This document shows, one piece after another, positions 1 through 9,327 of a DNA stretch of 64,000 nt; the first letter of the stretch is position 1, and the number at the start of each line of letters is the position of its first letter. The DNA is taken from assembly GCF_023149135.1 (NCBI RefSeq), contig NZ_JAIWJX010000002.1:3162001-3226000 (forward strand), read 5' to 3'. A program made the translations under genes and the position numbers. Below the pieces are notes generated by a model. The model searched no databases and was not told where the DNA came from. It saw nothing but the letters and a program-made list of their open reading frames with translations. This DNA comes from Fictibacillus marinisediminis (GTDB taxonomy: Bacteria > Bacillota > Bacilli > Bacillales > Fictibacillaceae).

Positions 1-634
1 TCCAGACACCGTCACCATCAGCGTTAACCCATTTAAACGTATGGCTGCCGAATCCATGCATGTGGCGGAAAGTTGCCGGGATGCCGCGGTCGGACATCAG
101 AATTGAAACCTGATGCAGTGATTCAGGGGAAAGTGACCAGAAATCCCAAACTGCGGTCGGGTTTTTCAGATGTGTTTTCGGATCTCTTTTTTGTGTATGG
201 ATGAAGTCAGGAAACTTAATCGCATCTCTGATGAAAAAGACAGGTGTATTGTTTCCGACAAGATCATAGTTCCCTTCTTCAGTATAGAATTTAACGGCAA
301 AGCCGCGTGGATCACGTACCGTATCTGCAGATCCATTTTCACCGGCAACGGTAGAAAAACGGACGAAAAGAGGAGTGCGTTTTCCAACTTCAGATAAGAA
401 ATCAGCTTTTGTATACTTTGAAATGTCTTTCGTTACCTCGAAATAACCGTGAGCTCCAGCACCTTTTGCATGAACCACACGCTCAGGCACACGTTCTCTG
501 TTAAAATGCGCCAGCTTCTCCAAAAGATGAACATCTTGGATCAATGTCGGTCCGCGAGAACCTGCTGTGATGGAATTTTGATTGTCTCCAACTGGCGCTC
601 CCCAGCTTGTCGTCAAATGATTCTTATTCGTCAA
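1..634 (-). CDS. katA: Catalase (KatA type), 5' part; gene runs off the left edge
   Basis: Reading leftward from a TTG start at 634 gives about 211 codons of a haem catalase, which breaks down hydrogen peroxide in the cytoplasm. Family landmarks visible are the catalytic His in RVVHAKG, the RFSTVAGE and [13 protein letters not shown] blocks, the distal Asn in [13 protein letters not shown], and [18 protein letters not shown] near the cut edge. The TTG start is chosen because GGGGTGAT lies just upstream and the next residues ([17 protein letters not shown]) match the usual catalase N-terminus. The C-terminal half lies outside the window. Two PerR-like boxes upstream suggest peroxide induction. 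Confidence 0.95.
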   Translation of the reverse strand, partial: MTNKNHLTTSWGAPVGDNQNSITAGSRGPTLIQDVHLLEKLAHFNRERVPERVVHAKGAGAHGYFEVTKDISKYTKADFLSEVGKRTPLFVRFSTVAGENGSADTVRDPRGFAVKFYTEEGNYDLVGNNTPVFFIRDAIKFPDFIHTQKRDPKTHLKNPTAVWDFWSLSPESLHQVSILMSDRGIPATFRHMHGFGSHTFKWVNADGDGVW

Positions 635-655
635 TTTTATCACCCCATAAGTTAT

Positions 656-725
656 TTAGAATTATTATAAATACAATGATAACACCTATCAGTATAAAAT
701 CAATACTTTTTTATAATTATTATTA
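656..725 (-). promoter_or_regulatory. katA promoter with two PerR-like boxes
   Basis: Two 15-bp elements at 656-670 and 711-725 each match the PerR consensus TTATAATnATTATAA with a single mismatch (TTAGAATTATTATAA and TTATAATTATTATTA). Between them, on the minus strand, lies a sigma-A-like promoter: -35 TTGATT (703-698), 16-bp spacer, -10 TATCAT (681-676). The proximal box would cover the transcription start. Repression by metal-bound PerR, relieved by peroxide, is the known pattern for Bacillus katA; the regulation here is inferred from the sites. Confidence 0.75.
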
Positions 726-838
726 ATAAATAACAGGAATTATGTAGATTCTGTTAGAAACGAAAATCTTTAATGTTTCTCTTCTTTCGCTCATACATTA
801 ATTACAGCATACGATTTCAGCGGATGGGGGTTTGTTTT

Positions 839-1288
839 ATGAGTAAAAAAGTAAACTTCGACTGGGCGTCCATACAAGAAAAAGTAGATGGTGTTCTTGG
901 AAATGATTTTTGGCAGGACTTAAATCGTGTTGTTCCGAAACGGACGGCTTGTACCGATTTTTATGAAAACGAAACGGAAGGATACCTTGTCGTTGAACTG
1001 CCGGGTCTGCGGTCACAAGAAGACCTGAACATTGTACTTGAAGCCAATCAGCTTGTATTGGAAGGAAACATACCGTATACGTATCCGATTGAAAAAGAAG
1101 CACTGAAGATGAATGAAAGATTGTCCGGACCTTTCAAAAAAGTCATTCATATTCCCTTTCAATATTCACCTGACGAAGTGAAAGCCGAATACAGACATGG
1201 TCTGCTCGAAATCAGACTTGTAAAAATGAAAAAAACGAAACCCATTACGATTTCGTTTACGGAAGAAAATCAGAAGGATCCGTCGTAA
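839..1288 (+). CDS. Hsp20/alpha-crystallin family small heat-shock protein
   Basis: The 149-residue protein has an alpha-crystallin domain at about residues 35-135, from DFYENETEGYLVVELPG through AEYRHGLLEIRL, the usual A-x(4)-G-L-x-I-x-L signature of the last core strand. Such proteins are ATP-independent holdases that bind unfolding proteins in the cytoplasm. The ATG at 839 is preferred over an upstream in-frame ATG at 773 because GGATGGGGG sits at 822-830 and the extra 22 residues look like non-coding translation. No CIRCE element or HrcA operator is seen. It stands alone, divergent from katA. Confidence 0.88.
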   Translation: MSKKVNFDWASIQEKVDGVLGNDFWQDLNRVVPKRTACTDFYENETEGYLVVELPGLRSQEDLNIVLEANQLVLEGNIPYTYPIEKEALKMNERLSGPFKKVIHIPFQYSPDEVKAEYRHGLLEIRLVKMKKTKPITISFTEENQKDPS

Positions 1289-1369
1289 TATGAATCTCCC
1301 GGAATCATCACTCTAGAAAAGCTGATTCCTATTCTATTATTTTTTGCATTTGTAAAAAAAGATATTTAC

Positions 1370-1478
1370 GAACACTTGTTCCTGTGTTATTCTAAAAAAG
1401 AAGGCGCGGATGGTAGCCGCACCTCCCCCGAATAACTCTCTTTGGCCAGCTTGCTAACCTTGCTGGCCGCTTTTTTTT
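1370..1478 (+). ncRNA. Possible small RNA with C-rich stretch and intrinsic terminator
   Basis: No ORF is seen here. A promoter-like pair, TTTACG and TATTCT spaced 17 bp (about 1366-1394), is followed by roughly 75 nt ending in a strong terminator: GGCCAGC (1444-1450) pairing with GCTGGCC (1462-1468), then eight T. The body holds a small GCGG/CCGC hairpin and an unpaired CACCTCCCCC run, which is complementary to Shine-Dalgarno sequences. This layout resembles Gram-positive trans-acting sRNAs with C-rich seed regions. Alternatively it is only the terminator of the upstream hsp20 transcript. Confidence 0.45.
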
Positions 1479-1584
1479 GCTTAATTATTCAAAATTTCAA
1501 ACATATAAACATTCCATTTCCAAACCCGCACTCTTCCCTTTTTCTATCATAGAAATAATTATCAGAGTTTGTGGAGGTAAATGT

Positions 1585-2169
1585 GTGCCCATTGATCTAT
1601 ACATCCAGGGAATAAAAAGAGGAGTAATTTTACGAACAAATCTCCCGCACTATTTGCAATTTTTCAAGCAGTTGGGCTGTACTATAACTTGGAATCAAAA
1701 ACAACAAAGACTTGATATTACTCGTCCTTCTATCGTTTCACCGATAAGGATTCAAACACTTTTTCAAAATAATGAAACACCAAGCAGTTTTCATCAAAAA
1801 GCAATGCAGCTTTTTAAGGAACAATTAATCTCCTATGGAGTATCTTGTCCTATAGAAGGAATCCAAAAGGATTCAGAAGTTCTCATCCTAAACATCTCCT
1901 TTCAAGAAAGCAATAAGTTCAATCGTACAAATCTTACACTTTACAATTATGGACAAACCGGCCATCTGTCTAAAAAATGGGCGAGCTCCTTATGCTTACC
2001 AACCTTCCAAGTTAAAGCAAAAAAGCGATGGAGTCTCTTATCCTATCCCATATTGGAAATCCATTGTATCTTTCCAGAGAACTACGATCCTGACTGCCTC
2101 AAGAGGCAAATTGGTATACTCGCTCTTACCCTGGCCGTCATTCACCTTGATTTTTATAACTCAAATTAA
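1585..2169 (+). CDS. Hypothetical protein, weakly amidase_3-like
   Basis: A 194-residue protein, start GTG at 1585 chosen for GGAGG at 1573-1577; longer in-frame starts lack a ribosome site. I do not recognise the family with confidence. The spacing of a hydrophobic strand (VLILNISF), a later SKKWASSL helix, and the end section PILEIHCIFPENYD...LALTLAVIHLDFY vaguely recalls the fold of N-acetylmuramoyl-L-alanine amidases (amidase_3), but the zinc ligands (GHGG His, Glu, His) are absent. If related, it would be a non-catalytic derivative. There is no signal peptide. Confidence 0.6.
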   Translation: MPIDLYIQGIKRGVILRTNLPHYLQFFKQLGCTITWNQKQQRLDITRPSIVSPIRIQTLFQNNETPSSFHQKAMQLFKEQLISYGVSCPIEGIQKDSEVLILNISFQESNKFNRTNLTLYNYGQTGHLSKKWASSLCLPTFQVKAKKRWSLLSYPILEIHCIFPENYDPDCLKRQIGILALTLAVIHLDFYNSN

Positions 2170-2175
2170 TAATAA

Positions 2176-2206
2176 AAATCCCTCTCTATTTAAAAGAGAG
2201 GGATTT
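2176..2206 (-). terminator. Intrinsic terminator between convergent genes
   Basis: AAATCCCTCTC pairs with GAGAGGGATTT across a 9-nt loop. The T-rich tail is on the minus strand, so it mainly serves the luciferase-like gene ending at 2217 and can also stop the gene ending at 2169. Confidence 0.85.
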
Positions 2207-2216
2207 GCTGATTTAT

Positions 2217-3245
2217 CTATCTTTTGAAAACTTCTGATACAATTTCATAGGAACGCAATCTTTCCTGATGATCAAAGATCTGAGCGTTGACAATCATTTC
2301 ATCCGCTTGTGTTTCATCAAGGAAAGCCTGAAGTTTTGTTTTAACTGTTTCCGGTGTGCCGATGATGGTTGTTCGAAGTGACTGTTCAACGGAAGCTCTT
2401 TCATAATTGGACCAGATTCCTTCCATCGTTTCTACAGGTGGCTTGAGCTTGGATGGAATGCCTCTGACAAGATTCAGGAACTGCTGCTGCATGGAAGTTG
2501 CCAAATAGGCAGCTTTTTCTGCTGTATCCGCAGCAATCACGTTAACTCCCACCATAGCATACGGCTTGTCCAATACCTCTGATGGTTTAAAGTTTCTGCG
2601 GTACACATCAAGAGCAGGCAATGTGTTGTCAGGAGAGAAGTGGCTTGCGAAAGAGAACGGCAGGCCGAGCTCTGCTGCAAGCCGTGCACTGAATCCGCTT
2701 GAACCGAGCAGCCAAATCGGAATATCAAGTCCTTCACCCGGAATGGCTCTTACAGGATTGCCTGATCCGTCTGGTTTTAAATACGCACGGAGTTCGTCCA
2801 CCTGTTCCGGGAAATCTTCCCCATTGCTCATATTTTCCCTCCTAAGAGCTTTAGCTGTCACTTGGTCGGTTCCTGGAGCTCTTCCTAAACCAAGATCTAT
2901 TCTGCCCGGGAACAACGATTCAAGAGTTCCGAACTGCTCAGCGATGACCAAAGGAGCATGGTTAGGCAGCATAATCCCTCCGGACCCTACACGGATTTTC
3001 TCCGTTCCTCTTGCTACATGGCCAATAACAACGGCGGTTGCAGAGCTGGCAATGCCAGGCATACTATGGTGTTCAGCCAGCCAGAAGCGGTTATAATCCC
3101 ACTTTTCGGCGTGCTGTGCTAAATCAAGGGTGTTTTGAAGCGATTCTGTAGCGTTTCCTCCTATTACGATCGGAGATAGATCCAATACAGAAAACGGGAT
3201 ATCTTGGAGCTGCTTTTTAGCAGATGATTGATTTTGCTGGGACAT
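2217..3245 (-). CDS. LLM-class (luciferase-like) flavin-dependent monooxygenase
   Basis: The 342-residue protein belongs to the bacterial luciferase superfamily (TIM barrel, uses reduced FMN). Visible family blocks are [63 protein letters not shown] and [25 protein letters not shown]; the last two are typical of the MsnO8/YceB-like subgroup in Bacillus. AAGGAGGACAATT precedes the ATG. It lies downstream of a second paralogue (3367-4365) in the same orientation. Substrate unknown; there is no neighbouring flavin reductase. Confidence 0.9.
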   Translation of the reverse strand: MSQQNQSSAKKQLQDIPFSVLDLSPIVIGGNATESLQNTLDLAQHAEKWDYNRFWLAEHHSMPGIASSATAVVIGHVARGTEKIRVGSGGIMLPNHAPLVIAEQFGTLESLFPGRIDLGLGRAPGTDQVTAKALRRENMSNGEDFPEQVDELRAYLKPDGSGNPVRAIPGEGLDIPIWLLGSSGFSARLAAELGLPFSFASHFSPDNTLPALDVYRRNFKPSEVLDKPYAMVGVNVIAADTAEKAAYLATSMQQQFLNLVRGIPSKLKPPVETMEGIWSNYERASVEQSLRTTIIGTPETVKTKLQAFLDETQADEMIVNAQIFDHQERLRSYEIVSEVFKR

Positions 3246-3366
3246 TGTAATTGTCCTCCTTTCTAACGTCTTGCTATAAAAAATGATTTTAGAAAATGAT
3301 TTATTTAAACCTTACTTTTTATTGTAACAACTAAATTTAAAGTATCTAAATTTTATGCTCAGTCGA

Positions 3367-4365
3367 TCAGGCTATGCATTCATTGGCAATCAGTTCATAG
3401 GAACGAACACGATCCTTTATATCATGTGTAATCGTAACAATCATCATTTCGTCGGCTTGATAGTGTTCTCTCAGCTCCTCAAGACGCCGCTTAACATCAG
3501 AAGGACTTCCGATAATGGACCGTTTTTTCATCGAGTTCAGCATCTCTTTTTCTTCTGGAGTCAATGAATAATGCTTCGCTTCTCCAAGGGATGGGACTCC
3601 TTTTCTTCCCTCTCCTTTTGCCAGCTGGATCTTCCAAATTTGATTAGGCAGTGCTAAATCTTCAGCTTCTTCTTTTGTCTCCGCACAAAGAACGGATACG
3701 GCTGCAATCGTGTTTGGTACCGGGGACCAATTATTCGCTCTAAACTCAGATTTGTACTGATCAATAATATCGGTAACATCCTGATCGCTCATAAATTGGC
3801 CGAATGCATAAGACAACCCGTGTTTGGCAGCAAGAATGGCACTCTTTTTGCTCGTTCCGAGAATCCAAGGCTCTGGAAGGCTGTCAGGAACCGGTGATGG
3901 AGTGATCTTAGAAAACATGTCATCTGAAGGAAAATCATTTTTGAAAAAATGCAGCAACGTGTCTACTGACTCAGCCATCTTTCGGACTTGTTCCAAATAG
4001 TTATCCGAGAGTGCCATCGTGGCTTCTGCCGATCCGCCGGGTGCCCTGCCGATGCCTACATCTATTCTCCCAGGAAATAAAGTAGCGAGGAGATTATACG
4101 TTTCTGCCACTTTATATGGCTTATAATGCGGCAAGAGAACCGCTCCGCATCCTAATCGGATCTTATCTGTCTGCCCGCCGATATACCCGAGCATCACTTC
4201 CGGAGCCGGACAGGTCAGTCCAGGAAAATCATGATGCTCGGCGATCCAGTATCGCGTGAAGCCTAGTTTCTCTCCTGCCTGTGCCAGACTCAGTGAGTCA
4301 TAAAGAGCCTGCTGAGCGGTTTTTCCGCTTGAGGCGGGAGATTGATCAAGAATGCTTAATTTCAA
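3367..4365 (-). CDS. LLM-class flavin-dependent monooxygenase, second paralogue
   Basis: A 332-residue luciferase-family protein. It shares YWIAEHHDFPGLTCPAPEV, IRLGCGAVLLPHYKPYKVAE and LFPGRIDVGIGRAPGG with the next gene, so the two probably arose by duplication. The start is TTG at 4365, with AAGGAACCG just upstream, giving the expected MKLSILDQSP N-terminus. The 121-bp gap to the downstream paralogue has no terminator, so cotranscription is possible, though an AT-rich stretch there could hold a second promoter. Substrate unknown. Confidence 0.9.
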   Translation of the reverse strand: MKLSILDQSPASSGKTAQQALYDSLSLAQAGEKLGFTRYWIAEHHDFPGLTCPAPEVMLGYIGGQTDKIRLGCGAVLLPHYKPYKVAETYNLLATLFPGRIDVGIGRAPGGSAEATMALSDNYLEQVRKMAESVDTLLHFFKNDFPSDDMFSKITPSPVPDSLPEPWILGTSKKSAILAAKHGLSYAFGQFMSDQDVTDIIDQYKSEFRANNWSPVPNTIAAVSVLCAETKEEAEDLALPNQIWKIQLAKGEGRKGVPSLGEAKHYSLTPEEKEMLNSMKKRSIIGSPSDVKRRLEELREHYQADEMMIVTITHDIKDRVRSYELIANECIA

Positions 4366-4464
4366 TTACGGTTCCTTCTTTCTGCAAAGAACGTTCTTTG
4401 CTTATCCTTGCCCCTATTTTATCCAATTCATGTGATTCATTAAAATAAAATGAACTGACAAAAG

Positions 4465-4496
4465 AAAAGCATGCCCAATGAGTCCGACATGCTTTT
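4465..4496 (-). terminator. Intrinsic terminator downstream of ycsI-like gene
   Basis: AAAAGCATG pairs with CATGCTTTT, and the minus strand then reads TTTTCTTTTG. It separates the ycsI-like gene from the luciferase-like genes. Confidence 0.8.
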
Positions 4497-4548
4497 TCAC
4501 AGAATGAATGGTTGTTGTTTTGTTTTTCGAAAGCTACTTATCCCCATT

Positions 4549-5340
4549 TTACAATATTCCAAATTTTTCATCTGTCCAATCCGTAATAAACATATGGCCG
4601 GGAGAATGGGTGATCACAAGTTCCGGCTTTACATTCATGGCTACCGCTTGAGGTGTAACCCCGCAGGCCCAAAAGACTGGAACTTCTCCCTCTTTTATCG
4701 TCACGCGATCGCCAAAGTCCGGAGAGTCCAGATTACCTATACCGATCGCTTCAGGATGACCTATATGAACAGGCGCACCATGTACGGATGGGAAACGAGA
4801 AGTAACCTGCACCGCACGCACTACATCCTTTTCTGGAATCGGGCGCATGCTGACTACCATAGGACCTTCAAAACGGCCGGCTTTTACACAATCGATGTTT
4901 GTTTTGTACATAGGCACGTTACATTTTTCTTCGATGTGGCGTACTGTTATGTTATTTTGCAGCAGGGCTTTTTCAAATGAAAAACTGCAGCCGAGTAAAA
5001 AAGCAACCATATCGTTCTTCCAGTAAGAAGTAATTTCCCGTACCTCCTCGGCCAGCTTGCCCTCACGATAAATTCGGTACCCTGGCAGGTCGGTTCTTAG
5101 ATCGGCTGAAGGAGCGGCTAGCTCAGGAATTGGGCTCCCAGGTTCAGTAACATCCAATACAGGACAGGGCTTGGGATTCCTCTGGCAAAATAACAAAAAT
5201 TCAAAAGCCAGTTCCTTCGGCAGAATCACAAGATTTGCCTGCGTGTAGCCATTGGCAACTCCGGATGTAGGCTTGTTCCATCGGTTAGACCGGATCATTT
5301 CTCGTGCTTCTTCTGGCTTAATATGGCTATGTGCCAACAA
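4549..5340 (-). CDS. YcsI/DUF1445 family protein (putative hydro-lyase)
   Basis: The 263-residue protein matches the YcsI (DUF1445) family: [14 protein letters not shown]-like [45 protein letters not shown], the central SCS-containing [13 protein letters not shown], and [12 protein letters not shown] near the end. The family is annotated as putative hydro-lyases related to D-glutamate cyclase; the reaction here is not known. The TTG at 5340 is preferred to an upstream GTG at 5364 because a GGAGGG (5347-5352) lies between the two and is correctly spaced for TTG. It has its own terminator. Confidence 0.88.
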   Translation of the reverse strand: MLAHSHIKPEEAREMIRSNRWNKPTSGVANGYTQANLVILPKELAFEFLLFCQRNPKPCPVLDVTEPGSPIPELAAPSADLRTDLPGYRIYREGKLAEEVREITSYWKNDMVAFLLGCSFSFEKALLQNNITVRHIEEKCNVPMYKTNIDCVKAGRFEGPMVVSMRPIPEKDVVRAVQVTSRFPSVHGAPVHIGHPEAIGIGNLDSPDFGDRVTIKEGEVPVFWACGVTPQAVAMNVKPELVITHSPGHMFITDWTDEKFGIL

Positions 5341-5432
5341 GTCAATCCCTCCTAAGAATTTCACATACTATTCTAACATCTACTTAAACGATTCTCCTGC
5401 GAAAATGCTTTTTTGTCCTTTTAAATTAGATT

Positions 5433-5475
5433 AAAAAGAGACCCTAGCCGGTAAACTGCCGGCTTATAGAGTCTC
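5433..5475 (-). terminator. Intrinsic terminator of the GH18 lipoprotein gene
   Basis: A two-part hairpin (GAGAC/GTCTC outer, AGCCGG/CCGGCT inner), then TTTTT on the minus strand. Confidence 0.85.
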
Positions 5476-5485
5476 CCTGCTTTTT

Positions 5486-6655
5486 TTATTTTGCTTTTCT
5501 TACGTTAAATTGATCTTCAAGCATGCTCCAGTTATGAGGGAAGGGTTCACCAAGCACCCAATAGGCAATGCCACGAAGGTTATAATATTTTACCTGATTG
5601 AATTTTGCTTGAGCGCTTTCTTCGTTCTCATACCAAACCACGTGTTTTTTACCTTTGTCATCTGTGTAGTTAAAATATGGAGAATGAGCTTTGTTGTCGT
5701 ATTTAATGTCTGCGCCTTCCTTGATGGCAAGTTCCGTGGCTTCCTGCGGAGCGATCCGTTTGGCGAAAGGATTGCCCTTCTTATATGGAAGTATCCAATC
5801 ATAGCCATATAACGGAGCGCCCATAACGATTTTTTTGCGCGGGATGACCGAGGCAGCATAATCGATAACTTTGCGAACTTGCGGAACAGGAGAAACAGCC
5901 ATCGGCGGACCTCCGGACCAACCCCATTCGTACGTCATTAAAATGACAAAGTCTGCAAGCTCCCCATGTCTTTTATAATCATGGGCACCGTGCCACGGTC
6001 CTGACTGTTCATCACTCGTTTTAGGTGCAAGCGCCGTTGAAGTGATAAATCCTTCTTTTTTCACTCTTGGCAAAATCGTTCCAAGGAATCCGTTGTATAA
6101 ATCTCTGTCTTTAGCGCGAATGTGTTCAAAATCGATGTTGAGTGCTTTGTATCCTTTTGTTTTCATCGTTTGGATAACGTTTTTGATCAATCGCTCGGAT
6201 ACCGTTTTGTCCGTAAAAATTTTATGTGCTACGTCAGGAGAGAAATTCCCTTCTGTAAAATTGGTCAGCACAAGCATCGGAACGGCCCCTTGTTTCCTTG
6301 TCGCAGCCAGTGCCTGATCATCCTTGATGCCGATTAAATTACCGTCAGCTTTTACACGATAGCTGAAAAAAGCAACATATGATAAATGCCTGCCCACATT
6401 TTTAACTTCTTTGACCGCTGCCCGTTGGTCAACAGGTTCTAAAAAACCAATGGTCGTGATTTTTGTTTTTTTATGAGCTGTCTGTGACGGTGTTATATCT
6501 TTTTGTTTGCTGCCATTGTATTTTACTTGCTGCAGCCTTGGGTGTTCTTTCCCTGTCTTGTCTGCATCAGCAGCACCTTGTTCTTGCCCCTTTATACTGC
6601 CGCAGCCTGCCAGGGTCAGCGTTAGGGCAAATGTTATTGCGAGAATTTTCTTCAA
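5486..6655 (-). CDS. GH18-family glycoside hydrolase lipoprotein
   Basis: A 390-residue exported lipoprotein. The N-terminus from TTG 6655 reads as a lipoprotein signal ending LTLAGC (lipobox). GGAGG at 6663-6667 fixes this start; a longer reading frame upstream is not supported. After a polar linker comes a GH18 TIM barrel with ALNIDFEHI in place of the DxxDxDxE motif, keeping the last Asp and the catalytic Glu, then FVILMTYEWGWSGGPP and IVMGAPLYGYDW. It resembles Bacillus spore and cell-wall GH18 proteins such as YdhD/YaaH, but no LysM repeat is present. The likely substrate is peptidoglycan or chitin-like glycan. Confidence 0.88.
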   Translation of the reverse strand: MKKILAITFALTLTLAGCGSIKGQEQGAADADKTGKEHPRLQQVKYNGSKQKDITPSQTAHKKTKITTIGFLEPVDQRAAVKEVKNVGRHLSYVAFFSYRVKADGNLIGIKDDQALAATRKQGAVPMLVLTNFTEGNFSPDVAHKIFTDKTVSERLIKNVIQTMKTKGYKALNIDFEHIRAKDRDLYNGFLGTILPRVKKEGFITSTALAPKTSDEQSGPWHGAHDYKRHGELADFVILMTYEWGWSGGPPMAVSPVPQVRKVIDYAASVIPRKKIVMGAPLYGYDWILPYKKGNPFAKRIAPQEATELAIKEGADIKYDNKAHSPYFNYTDDKGKKHVVWYENEESAQAKFNQVKYYNLRGIAYWVLGEPFPHNWSMLEDQFNVRKAK

Positions 6656-6860
6656 AGCTGTACCTCCTTTTTTCCTTATGCTTCCTTTCTGAAAAGGCGG
6701 ATATACGAGTATGCAGGGAGCAATTTTTGGAAGGGGTCCAGCAAGTCCGGACAATCATACGTCTTCCTTGTTTTTCAGCCGATTCTATACAGGGTCTTCA
6801 AAAATGGATTGAATTGCGATACGCTTGAAAAAAGATGAGGAGAAACGAGGTGGGCAATGA

Positions 6861-7766
6861 ATGAAATGGCCCTATATATGGATTGCAAGCGGTGCGGCTC
6901 TATGGGGAACAATAGGTATATTCATTAAGGAACTGTCTTCATTAGGGTTTACCCCGATTCAGATTGTAGTATTGCGTGCATTAGGAGCGGCTATTGCGTT
7001 TATCATCATCACGCTTTTTACGGACCGCTCACTGCTAAGGATAAAATTAAGAGATACTCATTATTTTATTGGGACCGGCTTGCTCAGTATCGCGTTTTTT
7101 AACTGGTGCTATTTTCAAGCGATGGAAAAAATGTCTCTGTCAGTAGCAGCCGTCTTGTTGTATACAGCACCTGCATTTGTACTGATCTTGTCACGTATCT
7201 TTTTCAATGACTTGATCACAGGTAAGAAATTAACAGCTCTTGGTGTCACGTTCCTCGGCTGTCTGTTCGTTGTCGGTTACATGCCATCTACTAAGGCAGG
7301 CATTACTTTGTCAGGGCTTCTTACGGGTTTAGGAGCTGGACTGGGTTATTCTTTGTACAGTATTTTTGGCAAAGCCGCATCTGCCAAATACCAGACACTT
7401 ACGATTACGACATTTACTTTTATTTTTGCAGGACTGGCTCTGTTTCCTGTTAGCGGGCTGGCTTCATCCATACATTTACTCGAGAATGGAAAAGCATTGC
7501 TTTATATTTCAGGACTTGGAATTATTCCGACTGTCTTCGCCTATATCCTCTACACCGTAGGACTCCGACAGGTCGAACCGAGCCGGGCTGCCATCGTTTC
7601 AACCATTGAGCCCGTTGTTGCTACACTCACCGGGTTCTTCCTTTTCAAGGAAGAACTGACTCTCTTGCAGACCATCGGTATTCTGCTGGTTATCTCTGCT
7701 GCAGTTCTTGTGCAGGACAAAAAAACATCGCCATCCCTTCATCAGAAGACCACCAACGTTTCATGA
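6861..7766 (+). CDS. EamA/DMT-superfamily transporter
   Basis: A 301-residue membrane protein with about ten hydrophobic segments in two EamA halves. Each half begins with the typical pattern (WIASGAALWGTIGIFIKEL; LTGLGAGLGYSLYSIFGKAA), and the second ends with EPVVATLTGFFLFKEELTLLQTIGILLVISAAV. Members export amino acids or other metabolites; the substrate cannot be read from the sequence. GAGGTGGG precedes the ATG at 6861. Confidence 0.9.
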   Translation: MKWPYIWIASGAALWGTIGIFIKELSSLGFTPIQIVVLRALGAAIAFIIITLFTDRSLLRIKLRDTHYFIGTGLLSIAFFNWCYFQAMEKMSLSVAAVLLYTAPAFVLILSRIFFNDLITGKKLTALGVTFLGCLFVVGYMPSTKAGITLSGLLTGLGAGLGYSLYSIFGKAASAKYQTLTITTFTFIFAGLALFPVSGLASSIHLLENGKALLYISGLGIIPTVFAYILYTVGLRQVEPSRAAIVSTIEPVVATLTGFFLFKEELTLLQTIGILLVISAAVLVQDKKTSPSLHQKTTNVS

Positions 7767-7777
7767 AAAAAGGCATA

Positions 7778-7825
7778 AAAAAGAGGCAGGATTCCATTCC
7801 ATTGAATGAATTCAGCCTCTTTTTC
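7778..7825. terminator. Bidirectional terminator between DMT gene and cytochrome gene
   Basis: AGAGGC (7782-7787) pairs with GCCTCT (7815-7820), flanked by A and T runs, between two convergent genes. Confidence 0.8.
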
Positions 7826-7828
7826 CCT

Positions 7829-8146
7829 TTATTTCTTCTTGGCCAGCCATCGAGCAACGTTCTCCGCTTCCTTGCCCTGGATTAATCCAGCAGGCATACC
7901 TCCACCTCCGTTTTTGATCTGTTTCAGAATATCTGCCTTGCTGTCTTCTTTTCCGATGTGCTTTAAGGCAGGCCCTGTGCCGCCTTCAAGATTATTCCCA
8001 TGGCAGCTTGCGCAGTTTTGCTTAAAGGTTTTCTCCGCAGAAGCGGTATCCATTGTGCCGCTTTTTTCTCCTTCACTGTCCCCGCCTGAGGAGCAGGCTG
8101 TTAGAGCCATAACGATTCCTAAAACGAACGTAATCTTTTTTATCAT
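7829..8146 (-). CDS. cccB: Cytochrome c-551 lipoprotein
   Basis: A 105-residue lipoprotein: signal ending LTACSS, a short acidic/Ser/Gly linker, then a single haem-c domain with CASCH as the covalent haem site and GGGMPAGLI carrying the Met axial ligand. Size and layout match CccB of B. subtilis, a small membrane-tethered electron carrier delivering electrons to terminal oxidases. GGGAGGTC precedes the ATG. It is monocistronic here. Confidence 0.88.
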   Translation of the reverse strand: MIKKITFVLGIVMALTACSSGGDSEGEKSGTMDTASAEKTFKQNCASCHGNNLEGGTGPALKHIGKEDSKADILKQIKNGGGGMPAGLIQGKEAENVARWLAKKK

Positions 8147-8313
8147 GCAAATGACCTCCCAAGTAAAATAGATAAATATTCCATTACAACCACAGTTTCC
8201 ACAACATTTAACGATTTAAACCTTTTTCCTGTTTAATTATCTTTTCTAGTGAAACTGCTCCATTTTGTTTACAATGATAGTATGACTACTACTTGAAATG
8301 AGGAATACAAACG

Positions 8314-9282
8314 ATGAAGGCTTTAACATTTAATGAATTTGGGGGACCGGATGTCTTACAATATCAGGACGTTCCGGATCCAGTGCTGCAAAAGAATGAA
8401 ATACTTGTTCGCATGAAAGCGATCGGGCTAAACTTTGCGGATGTGTACCGGAGAAAAGGGAACTATCACTTGAAGGGCACCCCTCCGTATATTGCCGGTT
8501 ATGAAGGCGCTGGATTCGTGGAAAGAATCGGAGAAGGGGTAAATGGGGTGATGCCTGGAGACCGGGTGGCCTTTGCCGATGTTCCGTATGCTAATGCTGA
8601 ACTTGTCGCTGTACCAGAGGATCACCTGATTCCTTTGCCCGATGACATTTCATTTGAAACCGCGTCCTCTTTGCTGCTGCAAGGTTTAACGGCTCAATAC
8701 CTGACTCGTGACAGCTATCCCGTAAAACCCGGAACACTTCTTGTTGTTCATGCTGCGGCAGGCGGTGTAGGCCAGCTTCTCATCCAAATTTCCAAGGCAC
8801 TGGGCGGAACGGTAATTGGGCTGACATCTTCTGAGGCGAAGAAAGAAGCTGCTTTGTCCGCTGGAGCCGATCATGTTTTTCTTTATGATGTAGACTGGAT
8901 GAATAAAGTAAAAGAAGTTTCTCCTGAAAATAAAGGAGCAGATGTCATTTATGATTCTGTAGGCAGTACCCTTATGGATAGCTTTGAAGCGGTAAGAATC
9001 GGCGGAACGGCTGTATTTTATGGAATGGCAGGCGGAGATCCGCTGCCGGTTGATCCACGAATGCTGATGGACACTTCAAAAACACTGACAGGCGGTGATC
9101 TCTGGAATGTTATCACCTCCCATTCCGAAAGGGTGTCCAGGTCTCATCAGTTGTTTGATATGATTCGTTCAGGCTCTGTTAAGATACCAGAAACTACTTC
9201 ATTTAAGCTTGAAGATGGGAAAGAAGCCCACCGTTTTCTGGAAAGCCGGAAAAGCACAGGAAAACTCCTGCTTATTCCTTAA
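8314..9282 (+). CDS. Zinc-independent quinone oxidoreductase (MDR family)
   Basis: The 322-residue medium-chain dehydrogenase/reductase lacks the catalytic and structural zinc Cys residues, as in quinone reductase/zeta-crystallin members. It has MKALTFNEFGGPDVL at the N-terminus, the substrate-lobe block GLNFADVYRRKG, and the NADPH-binding VVHAAAGGVGQLLIQISKALGG (AAxGGVG). The likely reaction is NADPH-dependent reduction of quinones or enones. It is followed by its own terminator. Confidence 0.9.
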   Translation: MKALTFNEFGGPDVLQYQDVPDPVLQKNEILVRMKAIGLNFADVYRRKGNYHLKGTPPYIAGYEGAGFVERIGEGVNGVMPGDRVAFADVPYANAELVAVPEDHLIPLPDDISFETASSLLLQGLTAQYLTRDSYPVKPGTLLVVHAAAGGVGQLLIQISKALGGTVIGLTSSEAKKEAALSAGADHVFLYDVDWMNKVKEVSPENKGADVIYDSVGSTLMDSFEAVRIGGTAVFYGMAGGDPLPVDPRMLMDTSKTLTGGDLWNVITSHSERVSRSHQLFDMIRSGSVKIPETTSFKLEDGKEAHRFLESRKSTGKLLLIP

Positions 9283-9286
9283 ATGT

Positions 9287-9327
9287 AAAAGCGAGTGGAT
9301 CAATTTCGTTGATTCCACTCGCTTTTT
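9287..9327. terminator. Bidirectional terminator
   Basis: AAAAGCGAGTGGATCAA pairs with TTGATTCCACTCGCTTTT between convergent genes; both strands have T runs. Confidence 0.9.

Noticed and set aside
3246..3366. HxlR/DUF24 or MhqR operator between the luciferase-like genes
   Set aside because: AT-rich partial dyads are present but none fits the known consensus sequences well.
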